From Nocardiopsis sp. MG754419 (lineage in GTDB: Bacteria; Actinomycetota; Actinomycetes; Streptosporangiales; Streptosporangiaceae): DNA of 57,909 nucleotides. Position numbers and translations under genes: made by a program. The DNA lies in NCBI RefSeq assembly GCF_018207095.1, contig NZ_QOCZ01000014.1, forward strand, positions 1 through 57,909, written 5' to 3'. Shown in pieces: positions 7,901 to 16,426 of the stretch. The first letter of the stretch is position 1. Each line of letters starts with the position of its first letter. The notes under the pieces were generated by a model. It saw only the letters and a list, made by a program, of their open reading frames with translations, had not been told where the DNA came from and made no database searches.

Positions 7901-8947
7901 ATCGTGGCGGCGATGCTCCGGTGGAACGACGTGCGGATGGCCGCGCAGTCGAACTTCGGCCAGAAGGTGGAGCTTCGGCTGAACAACCCGAACGACTCGG
8001 CCCTCTCCCGCAAACTCGCCGAGACCATCGGTGAGGGCGACACCGGCCGGGCGCTGACCCCGATGAAGCTCTTCGCCCAGATCGCCCTGCCCCGGTTCGA
8101 CGGCGTCCCCTCCACCGAGAAGCTGGGCGACGTGGTGGAGCACGCCGCGCGCGCGATCGACCGTGCCTGGGTGGGCGCCCGCGCCCCCGAGGTCCGGGTG
8201 CTGCCGCACCGGCTGTCGGTACGGGCCCTGCCCGACCGGGAGGCCGAGCCCACCACCCTGCCCATCGGACTGGACGAGCGCGCCATGGAGCCGGTGCGGC
8301 TGGACCTGTTCGAGCGCGACCAGAACCTTCTGGTCATCGGCGACAGCGAGTGCGGGAAGACCAACCTGCTGCGGATGATCGCCGAGGGGCTCGTGGAGCG
8401 GTACACGCCCAAGGAGGTCGTGTTCGCGATCATGGACCCCCGCCGCAACCTGCGCGACGTGGTCCCCCAGGAGTACGTCGGCGGGTACGCGACCAACCCC
8501 CGCGTGTGCGGTGGCCTGGCCACCGGTGTGGCCCAGGAGATGGAGAACCGGATCCCGCAGGACGGGGAGGGCGATCAGGGCGCACCGGGTGCCTTCGAGG
8601 GACCGCGCGTCGTCGTGCTCGCGGACGACTACGACGTGCTGACCACCGCTGGCCAGAAGCCGCTGAGTCCGTTCGTTCCGTACGTGTCGAACGGCCGCGA
8701 CATCGGTCTGCACTTCGTGGTGGCCCGCCGCGCCGCGGGCGCGAGTCGTGGCATGTACGACTCGCTGCTCCAGGCCCTGCGGGAGGTGGGCACCAGCACG
8801 CTGCTGATGTCCGGCGACCGCGGTGAGGGGCAGATCCTTCCGCGCGTCTACGCCTCGCCCCTGCCCGCGGGGCGGGGCCGGTGGATGCCGCGCGGTGGCG
8901 CCACCCGACTCATCCAGACCGCTCTGCGCGACGAGGACGGAGCGTAG
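4955..8947 (+). CDS. eccC: Type VII secretion ATPase EccC (three FtsK/SpoIIIE-like ATPase domains)
   Basis: 1330 residues, a fused EccCa-EccCb. Two transmembrane segments lie at about residues 38-85. Three P-loops follow: GATGSGKS (~490-497), GGPQSGKT (843-850) and GDSECGKT (1129-1136). The first domain has a complete Walker B with acidic pair (LVIIDEFGELL); the second reads VLCVDGFG and the third VVLADDYD, so the latter two look catalytically weaker, as is usual in EccC where the first ATPase drives secretion and the last binds substrate tails. The ATG at 4955 follows GAGAGG. It is divergent from the ESAT-6-like pair and is followed by a perfect hairpin at 9040-9063. EccC is the motor that selects and pushes WXG100 substrates. 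Confidence 0.97.
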   Translation: MALRVVHRPTRTTHPVSAQKLREVEAPPTLPDGKSQANPIMTILPMVGMMASLTIMMVMRNPAFMAVGAVILCVALLGALVMVFSRRGQVGRQRRNQRELYLQYLEELRERLSEWEHESRTHARLLDPPPEALYDILRDPKRLWERRRRHHDFLKVRIGTGVAPGRPLDLAEQGTALAPTDPFMQSEAEAVIRRFTTIPDMPFTLPLDMTGNISVVGEREDAMRLIRALTAQFAVFHAPEDAGMAVAYPQERADDWSWLPWLPQVLDPERREQGVATRLIAPSPRDLGVLLADELRSRSDFASEVKRGMGRREAYQMLRRLLVIHDTHGSVATELVRPDHTVDPASLGVTVLHMVSRQIDEPGDVSVRITVTPDQVRVEDLRPADPVVTSGTLDDVSPATLTGLARMLAPLRLSPESVEETAQQGGRVDFTAMLGVRDPGDMDVQRLWAPRSERAFLRVPIGVDEMGQPLVLDLKESAQLGMGPHGLCVGATGSGKSEMLRTLVLALAASHPPERVSMVLVDYKGGATFAPFEDLPHVAGMITNLEDDAALIERVHASLSGEVQRRQQMLRDAGNVPNIGDYTHKREKDPSLDPMPHLLVIIDEFGELLTARPDFIELFLSIGRIGRSIGVHLLLSSQRIEGGKLRGLDTYLSYRLGLRTFSEEESRTVLNTPDAFHLPALPGFGYLKVDTTVYQRFKAGYVSGAYRGPIVEEEPEDEDRTPSPRLYTAYNPAPEEDEGSGAPDEETTMPVRTTGPTLLDVMVGRLGRHGTPTREIWLPPLPGAVTLDAISGTPEETEDGLRLPGGRRPLQVPLGLLDDPTKQWQDEWRLDLTASGGHVAVIGGPQSGKTTLLRTLVLSLALTHTPEQVSVYCLDLLGGGLPSLSRLPHVGGVAVRTDAERVRRTLEEVRGMLEHREEVFRTRGIDSMEQLRAMHARGEVPELATADIVLCVDGFGTLRRDFEDVEDIVNELLQRGGGYGVHIVAAMLRWNDVRMAAQSNFGQKVELRLNNPNDSALSRKLAETIGEGDTGRALTPMKLFAQIALPRFDGVPSTEKLGDVVEHAARAIDRAWVGARAPEVRVLPHRLSVRALPDREAEPTTLPIGLDERAMEPVRLDLFERDQNLLVIGDSECGKTNLLRMIAEGLVERYTPKEVVFAIMDPRRNLRDVVPQEYVGGYATNPRVCGGLATGVAQEMENRIPQDGEGDQGAPGAFEGPRVVVLADDYDVLTTAGQKPLSPFVPYVSNGRDIGLHFVVARRAAGASRGMYDSLLQALREVGTSTLLMSGDRGEGQILPRVYASPLPAGRGRWMPRGGATRLIQTALRDEDGA

Positions 8948-9039
8948 TTTCCGGAGCGCCGAGCCGTCGGGGCCGGCGCGACGTGAACGGCCCTCGTTCG
9001 GCGCCCGGTCGGCGGACGGGGGCCGCTCCGGTTTCCGTG

Positions 9040-9063
9040 TGCGGTGGCCGTACGGCCACCGCA
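9040..9063. terminator. Perfect hairpin between convergent eccC and the proline-rich gene
   Basis: TGCGGTGGCC and GGCCACCGCA form a perfect 10-bp stem around GTAC. There is no T tract, as is common for GC-rich actinobacterial terminators. Its place between two converging genes suggests bidirectional use. Confidence 0.6.
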
Positions 9064-9109
9064 GCTCCGGTGGGCGGTGGCGGGGTACGTGCCACCGCCG
9101 CGGACGGGC

Positions 9110-9997
9110 TCAGTCGCGGGGCTGGTGCGGAGGGTACGGCGGAGGCGAGGGGTACCGCCGGGGGTCGGCGGCGTACGAAGGCGCGGGAATGGAGAACGGC
9201 ATGGCCGGAGACGGGCCCGTCGGGGCCTCGCCCGGGTGGACGGCGGGCGGCGTTCCCGGGTCTCCCCCGGGCGCGGGGTCCCAGGGCGAGGGACCGGTGG
9301 TGGGTGTGGGGGCCTGGGGCGCGTGCGGGGTCTCGTTCCACTCCGCGGGTCGCCCCGGGTCCGGGTCGGCCGGGATGGGCAGTCCGTCGAGGAAGGCCTC
9401 GGTGTAGGCGTCGGCCGCGATGAGGCGCGGCCGGGAACCGGGGGCCGGTGCGGGCCGGGGGAAGGGACCCGAGTGGCCTCCCGGCGCCATCGCGGCCCAC
9501 GGACCGGTACCCGCGGCGGGCCGGGGGAACGGACCCGAGGGAGCTTCCGGTGGCATCGCGTGGCGCATCATCGCCGGGTCCACGGGTCGGGGCCCCGTGG
9601 GCCGGGACCACGGCCCCCCGGGAGGCCGGGCCTCGGGCCCGGGACGCACCTGAGGTGGGGTCCGGGTCCACGGTGGCGTCTGCGGCCCGGTCGGGGGTCG
9701 TGCGACCTCGTGCGCGGACCCCGGCTCCGGGGAGGGCCGCTCCCACAGCCGGGGCGAGGGGTCCGCCGCCCGGGGTCCCTCCTGCGGCCACAGCGGTTCG
9801 GACGGATCTCCCGGCGCCACCGTCGGCGGTGGACCGTCGACGGCCGGTCCGGTCGGCGGAGCGTTCTCCCAGGGGGCGCGGCTCGGACCGGTGGGCTGCC
9901 GGGGACCCGGGCGTCGGACGGCATAGGGGGCCACGGGGAACCCGTCGGGCTCCCCCCGTCCGCTCGGACCCGACCCGTGGTCCTCGTGCCCGTTCAT
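9110..9997 (-). CDS. Proline-rich hypothetical protein next to eccC
   Basis: 295 residues from the ATG at 9997, which is preceded by GAGGGTGAGG; an in-frame start further upstream (10129) has no such site. Pro is extremely abundant, with Gly, Arg, Ser and Thr making up most of the rest, so the protein should be disordered almost throughout. A repeated unit SGPFPRPA occurs twice around residue 180, and a single less-biased stretch reads LIAADAYTEAFLDGLPIPAD. There is no signal peptide or membrane segment. I do not recognise a family. Its position facing eccC, and the presence of a second Pro/Gly-rich gene at the other end of the locus, suggest an ESX-associated role, but that is inference. Confidence 0.6.
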   Translation of the reverse strand: MNGHEDHGSGPSGRGEPDGFPVAPYAVRRPGPRQPTGPSRAPWENAPPTGPAVDGPPPTVAPGDPSEPLWPQEGPRAADPSPRLWERPSPEPGSAHEVARPPTGPQTPPWTRTPPQVRPGPEARPPGGPWSRPTGPRPVDPAMMRHAMPPEAPSGPFPRPAAGTGPWAAMAPGGHSGPFPRPAPAPGSRPRLIAADAYTEAFLDGLPIPADPDPGRPAEWNETPHAPQAPTPTTGPSPWDPAPGGDPGTPPAVHPGEAPTGPSPAMPFSIPAPSYAADPRRYPSPPPYPPHQPRD

Positions 9998-10135
9998 CCG
10001 CCGCCTCACCCTCGGCCCGCCACTGCACGCGGGCACCTTCCCAGGAAAGCACGCGGCACACGCCCTGCGGTATCCGGCCGCCGGAAAACCACCCGTATCT
10101 CCGTATCCTCCGGCGACCGGGGCCCGCACACCCGG

Positions 10136-10801
10136 CTATGCGGGCAGGTCGCCCAGGCCGAAGTACGGGAGCGCGGGTTCCAGTCCCTCGATCCGGACCG
10201 GGACCGTCCGGTGCCTCTCCCAGTCCGCCCGGCCCAACCGGTACCGCACCTCACGGACGCGTTCACCGCGCACCTGGACGTAGCCGATCCCGTCCGGCCG
10301 GTAGCCCAACCTCTCGGAGACCCCCTTGGAGGCCGCGGTGGTCTCGAACGCCTCCGTCGTCGCCTCCAGCGCGCCCAGACCCTCGAAGGCCAGGTGGAGG
10401 ACGGCCGCGCGCATCTCCGTCCCGATCCCCCGGCCCTGGACGCTCCGGGTCAGCCACGATCCCGTGCCCACCTCACGGCGGACGGCGAAGTCCCGGCCCC
10501 GCATGTCCTGGACGCCGACCACCCGCCCCTCGAACTCCACAACCGCGTTGAACAGCCACGATTCGGGGGTCCAGGCGCCCATGGTCCGCCAGTTGTGCCG
10601 GATCACGCCCGAGGCGAGGCGTCGTGGGGGCTGGTCGGTCCAGGGCTCCAGGAACGGCATGGCGGTCGGGTCGTGGACCCCAGCGACGGCCGCCTCCGCG
10701 AGCCCGGCGAGGTCGGATTCGGACGGCATCCGCAACGTGAGGCGGGGCGTGGTCAGGCGTACCCCCAGCGGGGGAAAGTGGTCGACGAGCATGCCCGGCA
10801 T
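10136..10801 (-). CDS. GNAT family N-acetyltransferase (RimJ/RimL-like)
   Basis: 221 residues. The fold is recognisable from LTTPRLTLRMPSESDLAGL at the N-terminus, a central VVGVQDMRG strand, and the acetyl-CoA pyrophosphate loop region SVQGRGIGTEMRAAVLHLAF followed by the ASKGVSERLGY motif typical of the RimL/RimJ branch. Proteins of this branch acetylate ribosomal protein N-termini, small amines or antibiotics; the substrate cannot be told from sequence. GGCGGAGA precedes the ATG at 10801. The gene is 12 bp downstream of the hydrolase-like gene and reads in the same direction as cutA, so the three genes probably form an operon. Confidence 0.9.
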   Translation of the reverse strand: MPGMLVDHFPPLGVRLTTPRLTLRMPSESDLAGLAEAAVAGVHDPTAMPFLEPWTDQPPRRLASGVIRHNWRTMGAWTPESWLFNAVVEFEGRVVGVQDMRGRDFAVRREVGTGSWLTRSVQGRGIGTEMRAAVLHLAFEGLGALEATTEAFETTAASKGVSERLGYRPDGIGYVQVRGERVREVRYRLGRADWERHRTVPVRIEGLEPALPYFGLGDLPA

Positions 10802-10813
10802 TCTCCGCCCCGG

Positions 10814-11395
10814 TCAGCGCACGAGTTCGGTGACGAGGTCGGCCAGCGCCGCGGCGGCCGTGTCCGGTGCGGCCGTCACGTCCCGGACCTGCCATCCCCG
10901 CATCCCGGCCAGATGCGCCGGGTGCGCGAAGGCGGGATCGGTCACCAGGTACCCGCAGGGCGCGTCCGGCCAGTCCGGGACGGTGGGAAGGTGCTCGGTG
11001 CGGTAGCCGGCCGGCTCCTCCGGGCGAGGCGGCAGCTCCGACAGTCCCTGTGTGCGGGCGATCTCGGCACGCGTGGGGCTGCCGGGGCGGGGCAACGGCG
11101 CGTCCACCAGCACGTATCCCAGCACCGGGCGGTGGGCGGCGCGCTGGGCGGCGCCCACCGAGCCGAGCAGCGGTCCGGCGTCGCCCTGGGCCACCAGCAC
11201 CGTGGACGCGTCGCCGGCCACCAGGCGGTTGACCTCCAGGCTCGCCAGGGCCACGTAGCGGGCACCGTGCGGCGGGGTCTGGTCACCGGCCACCTCCGGG
11301 CGCACGGAGACGTGTCCACGGTGTGTGAGGGCGCTCTCGGCACCGGGCAGGGAGAAGGGGGCGCCGAGCGTGGGGGGGAGCAGGACCGCGATCAC
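10814..11395 (-). CDS. Alpha/beta-hydrolase-like protein without a visible nucleophile
   Basis: 193 residues from a GTG at 11395 that overlaps the cutA stop as GTGA. The order of elements suggests a trimmed alpha/beta-hydrolase fold: an early ALLPPTLGAPFS-type strand-loop, a central VLVAQGDAGPLL where a nucleophile elbow GxSxG would be expected, a VLGYVLVDAPLP strand, and a late HPAHLAGMRGW near a possible catalytic His. The elbow reads QGDAG with Asp in place of Ser, so hydrolysis by the classical triad is doubtful. Family assignment is weak. The tight coupling to cutA is the strongest contextual fact. Confidence 0.6.
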   Translation of the reverse strand: MIAVLLPPTLGAPFSLPGAESALTHRGHVSVRPEVAGDQTPPHGARYVALASLEVNRLVAGDASTVLVAQGDAGPLLGSVGAAQRAAHRPVLGYVLVDAPLPRPGSPTRAEIARTQGLSELPPRPEEPAGYRTEHLPTVPDWPDAPCGYLVTDPAFAHPAHLAGMRGWQVRDVTAAPDTAAAALADLVTELVR

Positions 11396-11733
11396 GCGAC
11401 GCCGCTCCCCCGGGTCTCGTCCCGGACCCAGGCCAGGTACGAGGGGTTGCCGCCCGTCACCGGCACCGCGACGATCTCCGGCACGTCGTAGGGATGGGCC
11501 GCCACCAGATGGGCCACCAGGTCCTCCAGCCGGTCCGCGGCGGTCTTGATCACGACCGTCCACTCCTCGTCGGAGTGCACGGCGCCCTCCCAGCGGTAGA
11601 AGCTGCGGATGGGCCCGCTCACCTGCGCGCACGCCGCGAGGTGGTGCTCGACGACCGATCCGGCGAGCCGTTCGGCGCCCTCGCGGTCATCGATGGTGGT
11701 CTCCACCCGGACGACGTCGGTGCGCTCTGCCAT
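11392..11733 (-). CDS. cutA: CutA-family divalent-cation tolerance protein
   Basis: 113 residues, the normal CutA length. Family motifs are present: an N-terminal VETTIDDREGAERLA, then HHLAACAQVSGPIRSFYRWEG, then VVIKTAADRLEDL, HPYDVPEIVAVPV and GNPSYLAW near the C-terminus. CutA forms a ferredoxin-like trimer; its role in metal tolerance is debated and it may bind small ligands as PII does. Two close in-frame ATGs exist: 11733 is chosen because AGAGGGG is 6 nt upstream, whereas it directly abuts the ATG at 11739. The stop overlaps the start of the hydrolase-like gene. Confidence 0.93.
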   Translation of the reverse strand: MAERTDVVRVETTIDDREGAERLAGSVVEHHLAACAQVSGPIRSFYRWEGAVHSDEEWTVVIKTAADRLEDLVAHLVAAHPYDVPEIVAVPVTGGNPSYLAWVRDETRGSGVA

Positions 11734-11786
11734 GGTCATCCCCTCTAGGGCGGGATGCCTGGTCCGCGCGTCCCCACCCGGTGTTC

Positions 11787-11792
11787 TAGGCT
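11787..11792 (+). promoter_or_regulatory. -10 element of a likely leaderless pyrE promoter
   Basis: TAGGCT lies 8 bp before the pyrE ATG at 11801, so transcription would start at or within a couple of bases of the start codon. No ribosome binding site precedes the ATG. The -35 region (CCGCGC at 11764-11769) is poor. Confidence 0.4.
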
Positions 11793-11800
11793 CACTGATC

Positions 11801-12334
11801 ATGAGCGAACGTGATGAACTCCTGCGTCAGATCAACGATAAGGCGGTCGTGCGCGGGAAGGTGACCCTGTCCTCCGGCAAGGAGGCCGACTACTACGTCG
11901 ACCTGCGCCGGATCACGCTGGACGGGGAGGCCGCGCCGCTGGTCGGTTCGGTCCTGCTGGACTCCGTCGCGGACCTGGAGTTCGACGCGGTGGGCGGTCT
12001 GACCCTCGGCGCGGACCCGGTGGCCGCCGCGATGCTGCACGCCGCCCACGCGCGGGGCCGCACGCTGGACGCCTTCGTGGTGCGCAAGGCGGGCAAGGCC
12101 CACGGGCTCCAGCGTCGGATCGAGGGCCCGGACGTCCGGGGTCGCCGGGTGCTGGCGCTGGAGGACACCTCCACGACCGGCGGTTCGGTGCTGACCGCGG
12201 TGGAGGCCCTGCGTGAGGCCGGTGCCGAGGTGGTGGCGGTCGCCCTGATCGTCGACCGCGGGGCGCGTGCCCGGCTGGAGGAGGAGGGCCTGGAGTACCG
12301 GCCCGTCTTCGAGGTGTCCGACCTGGACGTGTGA
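11801..12334 (+). CDS. pyrE: Orotate phosphoribosyltransferase
   Basis: 177 residues. The enzyme converts orotate and PRPP to orotidine 5'-monophosphate in pyrimidine synthesis. The PRPP-binding signature VLALEDTSTTGGSVLTAVEA is present around residues 114-133, and GKVTLSSGKEADYYVDLR near the N-terminus is the orotate/PRPP contact segment of the family. Length is typical for actinobacterial PyrE. The gene is divergent from cutA and followed by a hairpin (12342-12365). The other pyr genes are not in the window, which is usual in actinomycetes where pyrE stands apart. The start lacks a ribosome binding site and may be leaderless. Confidence 0.95.
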   Translation: MSERDELLRQINDKAVVRGKVTLSSGKEADYYVDLRRITLDGEAAPLVGSVLLDSVADLEFDAVGGLTLGADPVAAAMLHAAHARGRTLDAFVVRKAGKAHGLQRRIEGPDVRGRRVLALEDTSTTGGSVLTAVEALREAGAEVVAVALIVDRGARARLEEEGLEYRPVFEVSDLDV

Positions 12335-12341
12335 TCACGGT

Positions 12342-12365
12342 GGCGGGGTCGTCCACGGCCCCGCC
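12342..12365. terminator. Hairpin after pyrE
   Basis: GGCGGGGTC pairs with GGCCCCGCC (nine pairs, one G-T) around GTCCAC, directly after the pyrE stop and before the convergent anchored-protein gene. No T run. Confidence 0.55.
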
Positions 12366-12481
12366 CCACGGACCTCGCAGGTCGCGACACCGATCGAGGT
12401 GTCCGTGCCGAGGGGCGTGCAACGGAAGGGGAGCCCCCGGCCGGGGACGAGGCGCGGCGGAGGCCCGAAAGCGAGCAGCGA

Positions 12482-12907
12482 CTAGGGGTTCAGCGTGAAG
12501 CTGTGGCCGGCGTCACGGTCGGAGATGTCCTGGTGGTCACCGTTGACGTAGACCTCGACGGCGGCCGGGTCGCCGATCGCGACCTCGAGCCCCTGTGCGT
12601 TCTCGCGGTAGTGCACGGAGTTGCCCTGGACCAGTTCCTGGTCCAACAGCACGTCGCCACCGGGTACGCGGACGAACACCGTGCTGGACTCGCCGACGAC
12701 GCGGATGTACAGAGCACCCATCTCGTCGGAGTCCACCGGTGCGGCCACGGCTTCCGACGCGTTGGCGCTGACACCTGCGGCCGTGCTCGGTAGTGATCGG
12801 TACAAGAAGTACCCGCCGAGGGCCACCAGGGTGATCAGAAGCATGACGGCCCCGACGATGGCCATCACCTGGCCAACGCCTCGCGGATCGTTCCTATGCC
12901 TTCCCAC
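12482..12907 (-). CDS. Membrane-anchored protein with RodZ-C-like (DUF4115) domain
   Basis: 141 residues from a GTG at 12907. A short basic N-terminus (GRHRNDPRG) precedes one transmembrane helix (about residues 16-37: IVGAVMLLITLVALGGYFLY). The outer part contains a small beta domain: ALYIRVVGESSTVFVRVPGG, then LLDQELVQGNSVHYRENAQGL and VEVYVNGDHQ, which resembles the DUF4115 domain found at the C-terminus of RodZ-type proteins. It lacks the N-terminal helix-turn-helix of RodZ. The start is uncertain because neither GTG 12907 nor the downstream ATG at 12868 has a clear ribosome binding site. Function unknown; a role at the cell envelope is inferred from the topology. Confidence 0.7.
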   Translation of the reverse strand: MGRHRNDPRGVGQVMAIVGAVMLLITLVALGGYFLYRSLPSTAAGVSANASEAVAAPVDSDEMGALYIRVVGESSTVFVRVPGGDVLLDQELVQGNSVHYRENAQGLEVAIGDPAAVEVYVNGDHQDISDRDAGHSFTLNP

Positions 12908-13081
12908 GGCGACGAATGTAGCGCGTATCACGACAAAAAGCGACAGCGGTATCCGTGGGGTCCCTGTTCGCCCACTCGGGGACCTCGATTCGGAATGACG
13001 ACGGTATTCCTTTCGCCCCCGGAGCGCGCCGCGCCCACCGACCCCCGTAGGCTGCGGGTACGTCGTCACCCCGAAGCAATT

Positions 13082-13093
13082 TGGTCTAGACCT
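13082..13093. promoter_or_regulatory. DasR-like operator (dre) upstream of fba
   Basis: TGGTCTAGACCT matches 11 of 12 positions of the core of the DasR-responsive element TGGTCTAGACCA known from Streptomyces, and contains the perfect palindrome GGTCTAGACC (13083-13092). It abuts the -35 hexamer of the candidate fba promoter, so binding of a GntR-type regulator would block transcription. Confidence 0.6.
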
Positions 13094-13122
13094 TTCCAAC
13101 GGCTCCGGGGATTCGGGATACT
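13093..13122 (+). promoter_or_regulatory. Candidate fba promoter
   Basis: TTTCCA (13093-13098) and GATACT (13117-13122) with an 18-bp spacer would place the transcript start near 13129 and give a leader of about 150 nt. Apart from this and the DasR-like site, the 373-bp gap 12908-13280 shows no gene. Confidence 0.4.
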
Positions 13123-13280
13123 TGGACGACACCTGGTGGTCACCCGGACGCACGGCCCGACGCACGGGCCTCCCCCGGCGGCCGGTGCTCCACCGGGGCA
13201 CCGCACGTGGGGTGCCGTCGGCACGCGTGAACCAGCGCCGACGGCCGCTCGATCCAGGCCGAACCAGGGAGAGTCAAGCC

Positions 13281-14303
13281 ATGCCCATCGCCAGCCCCGA
13301 GGTCTACACCGAGATGCTGAGCCGCGCGAAGTCCGAGGGCTTCGCCTACCCGGCGATCAACGTGACCTCCAGCCAGACGCTGCATGCCGCCCTGCGCGGC
13401 TTCGCCGAGGCCGAAAGCGACGGCATCGTCCAGATTTCCACCGGTGGCGCGGAGTTCCTCTCCGGCGCCTCGGTCAAGGACATGGTCACCGGCTCGGTCG
13501 CCTTCGCCGAGTTCGCGCGCGTCGTCGCCGAGAAGTACTCGGTGAACGTCGCCCTGCACACCGACCACTGCCCCAAGAACAAGCTCGACGACTTCGTCCG
13601 CCCGCTCCTGGAGATCTCCAAGCAGCGTGTGGCCCAGGGCCAGGAGCCGCTGTTCCAGTCGCACATGTGGGACGGCTCCGCCGTCGAGCTGGAGGAGAAC
13701 CTCCAGATCGCCGATGAGCTGCTCGCCTCCTCCAAGGCCGCCCGCACCATCCTGGAGATCGAGGTGGGCGTCGTCGGCGGTGAGGAGGACGGCATCGTCG
13801 GCGAGATCAACGAGAAGCTGTACACCACCCCGGAGGACGCCCTGCGTACCGCCGAGGTCCTCGGCCTGGGCGAGAAGGGCTACTACATGACCGCCCTGAC
13901 CTTCGGTAACGTGCACGGCTCCTACAAGCCCGGCTTCGTGAAGCTGCGCCCCGAGGTCCTGAAGAACGCCCAGGAGGCCATCGCCGCCGAGCACGGCCGG
14001 GCCAAGGCCTTCGACTTCGTGTTCCACGGTGGCTCCGGCTCCACCCTGGAGGAGATCCACGAGGCCATCGAGTACGGCGTGGTGAAGATGAACATCGACA
14101 CCGACACGCAGTACGCCTACACCCGCCCGGTCGTCGACCACGTCCTGAAGAACTACGACGGCGTGCTCAAGATCGACGGCGAGATCGGCAGCAAGAAGGC
14201 CTACGACCCGCGCGCCTACGGCAAGGTCGCCGAGGCCGGCATGGCCGCCCGCGTGGTGGAGGCCGCCCAGCACCTCAAGTCCGCCGGCAACAAGATGCGG
14301 TAG
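13281..14303 (+). CDS. fba: Class II fructose-bisphosphate aldolase
   Basis: 340 residues from the ATG at 13281, preceded by AGGGAGAG. Cleaves fructose 1,6-bisphosphate to dihydroxyacetone phosphate and glyceraldehyde 3-phosphate. The metal-dependent class II family is shown by VALHTDHCPKNKL (catalytic Asp and zinc His), the glycine-rich FVFHGGSGS phosphate loop with its preceding zinc His, the GNVHGSYKPG segment and the NIDTDTQYA motif near the C-terminus. Length is right for the yeast/E. coli FbaA-type subgroup. A possible DasR site and promoter lie upstream, and a 13-bp hairpin follows. The next gene encodes the DUF3151 protein commonly found beside fba in actinobacteria. Confidence 0.97.
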   Translation: MPIASPEVYTEMLSRAKSEGFAYPAINVTSSQTLHAALRGFAEAESDGIVQISTGGAEFLSGASVKDMVTGSVAFAEFARVVAEKYSVNVALHTDHCPKNKLDDFVRPLLEISKQRVAQGQEPLFQSHMWDGSAVELEENLQIADELLASSKAARTILEIEVGVVGGEEDGIVGEINEKLYTTPEDALRTAEVLGLGEKGYYMTALTFGNVHGSYKPGFVKLRPEVLKNAQEAIAAEHGRAKAFDFVFHGGSGSTLEEIHEAIEYGVVKMNIDTDTQYAYTRPVVDHVLKNYDGVLKIDGEIGSKKAYDPRAYGKVAEAGMAARVVEAAQHLKSAGNKMR

Positions 14304-14334
14304 GACCCCGGCCCGCCCCCGTGGCGGTCCGCAC

Positions 14335-14370
14335 CGATGCCCGGTGGTCGACGGCGGCCACCGGGCATCG
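14335..14370. terminator. 13-bp perfect hairpin after fba
   Basis: CGATGCCCGGTGG and CCACCGGGCATCG form a perfect 13-bp stem with a 10-nt loop, 32 bp after the fba stop. There is no T tract. Confidence 0.65.
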
Positions 14371-14448
14371 TCGTCTCCCGTGCCCCACCGTGGTCGGCGC
14401 ACCGACCACGACCCCGGGAACACTGCGGCCCGGTGGCAGGATGGGGGC

Positions 14449-14865
14449 ATGAACCTGCACCAGAACCTGCTGAACGAGCCGCCCGAGACGCGTCTGGCCG
14501 ACGACCCCGAGGCGCGCGACGCGCTGGCCGCCGCCGACGACCCCACCCCGGTCGCCGGACGTTTCCCGTCCTACTCCGCCGCCTGGGCCCGCCTGGCCGA
14601 GCTGGCCCTGGCCGACGGTCGACCCGTCGCCGCCTACGCGTACGCCCGCACCGGCTACCACCGTGGGCTGGACCAGCTGCGCCGCTCGGGGTGGAAGGGC
14701 CACGGTCCGATCCCGTGGGACCACGAGCCCAACCGCGGTTTCCTGCGCGCGCTGCACGCCCTGAGCCTGGCCTCCGGCGAGATCGGCGACGAGGAGGAGG
14801 CGGAGCGCTGCGCGTCCTTCCTGCGCGAGTCCAGCGCCGAGGCCGCCCAGGCCCTCAACGGCTGA
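14449..14865 (+). CDS. DUF3151 family protein
   Basis: 138 residues from the ATG at 14449. The sequence is the conserved actinobacterial DUF3151 type: an N-terminal NLHQNLLNEPPETRL, a central helical PSYSAAWARLAELAL followed by YAYARTGYHRGLDQLRRSGWKG, and PWDHEPNRGFLRALHAL. It is predicted soluble and mostly helical. Function is unknown; its regular position just after fba suggests a link to central carbon metabolism, but no experimental role is known to me. It is closed off by an unusually good hairpin at 14875-14903. Confidence 0.88.
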   Translation: MNLHQNLLNEPPETRLADDPEARDALAAADDPTPVAGRFPSYSAAWARLAELALADGRPVAAYAYARTGYHRGLDQLRRSGWKGHGPIPWDHEPNRGFLRALHALSLASGEIGDEEEAERCASFLRESSAEAAQALNG

Positions 14866-14874
14866 GGCGACCAC

Positions 14875-14903
14875 GGGGAGAAGGGTCCACGACCCTTCTC
14901 CCC
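14875..14903. terminator. 12-bp perfect hairpin after the DUF3151 gene
   Basis: GGGGAGAAGGGT and ACCCTTCTCCCC form a perfect 12-bp stem around a 5-nt loop, starting 9 bp after the stop codon. No T tract follows. Confidence 0.75.
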
Positions 14904-15089
14904 CCGCCTCCCCCGGACCGCCGGGAGCCGGGCCACGCGTGTGACACAGACGCCCCGAAGGCGCACCCGACCGGGATCCGCTGGTCGTGTACGCTCAATA
15001 CGCAACGGCCCCTGTCGCTGCTTTGCGCCAGGGGTTGATCCATGTCCGGGGTGGGGAAAGCCCTGTTCAGGTGTCGAGCGAAGAGGTAG

Positions 15090-16379
<1,290 letters not shown>

Positions 16380-16426
16380 CCGGCCACCACCGTCCTTCCT
16401 CCAGACAGAAGAAGAGGCCCCCTTCA

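Noticed and set aside
15007..15036. Riboswitch in the purA leader
   Set aside because: Only one modest hairpin is visible, with no match to purine or other known aptamers.
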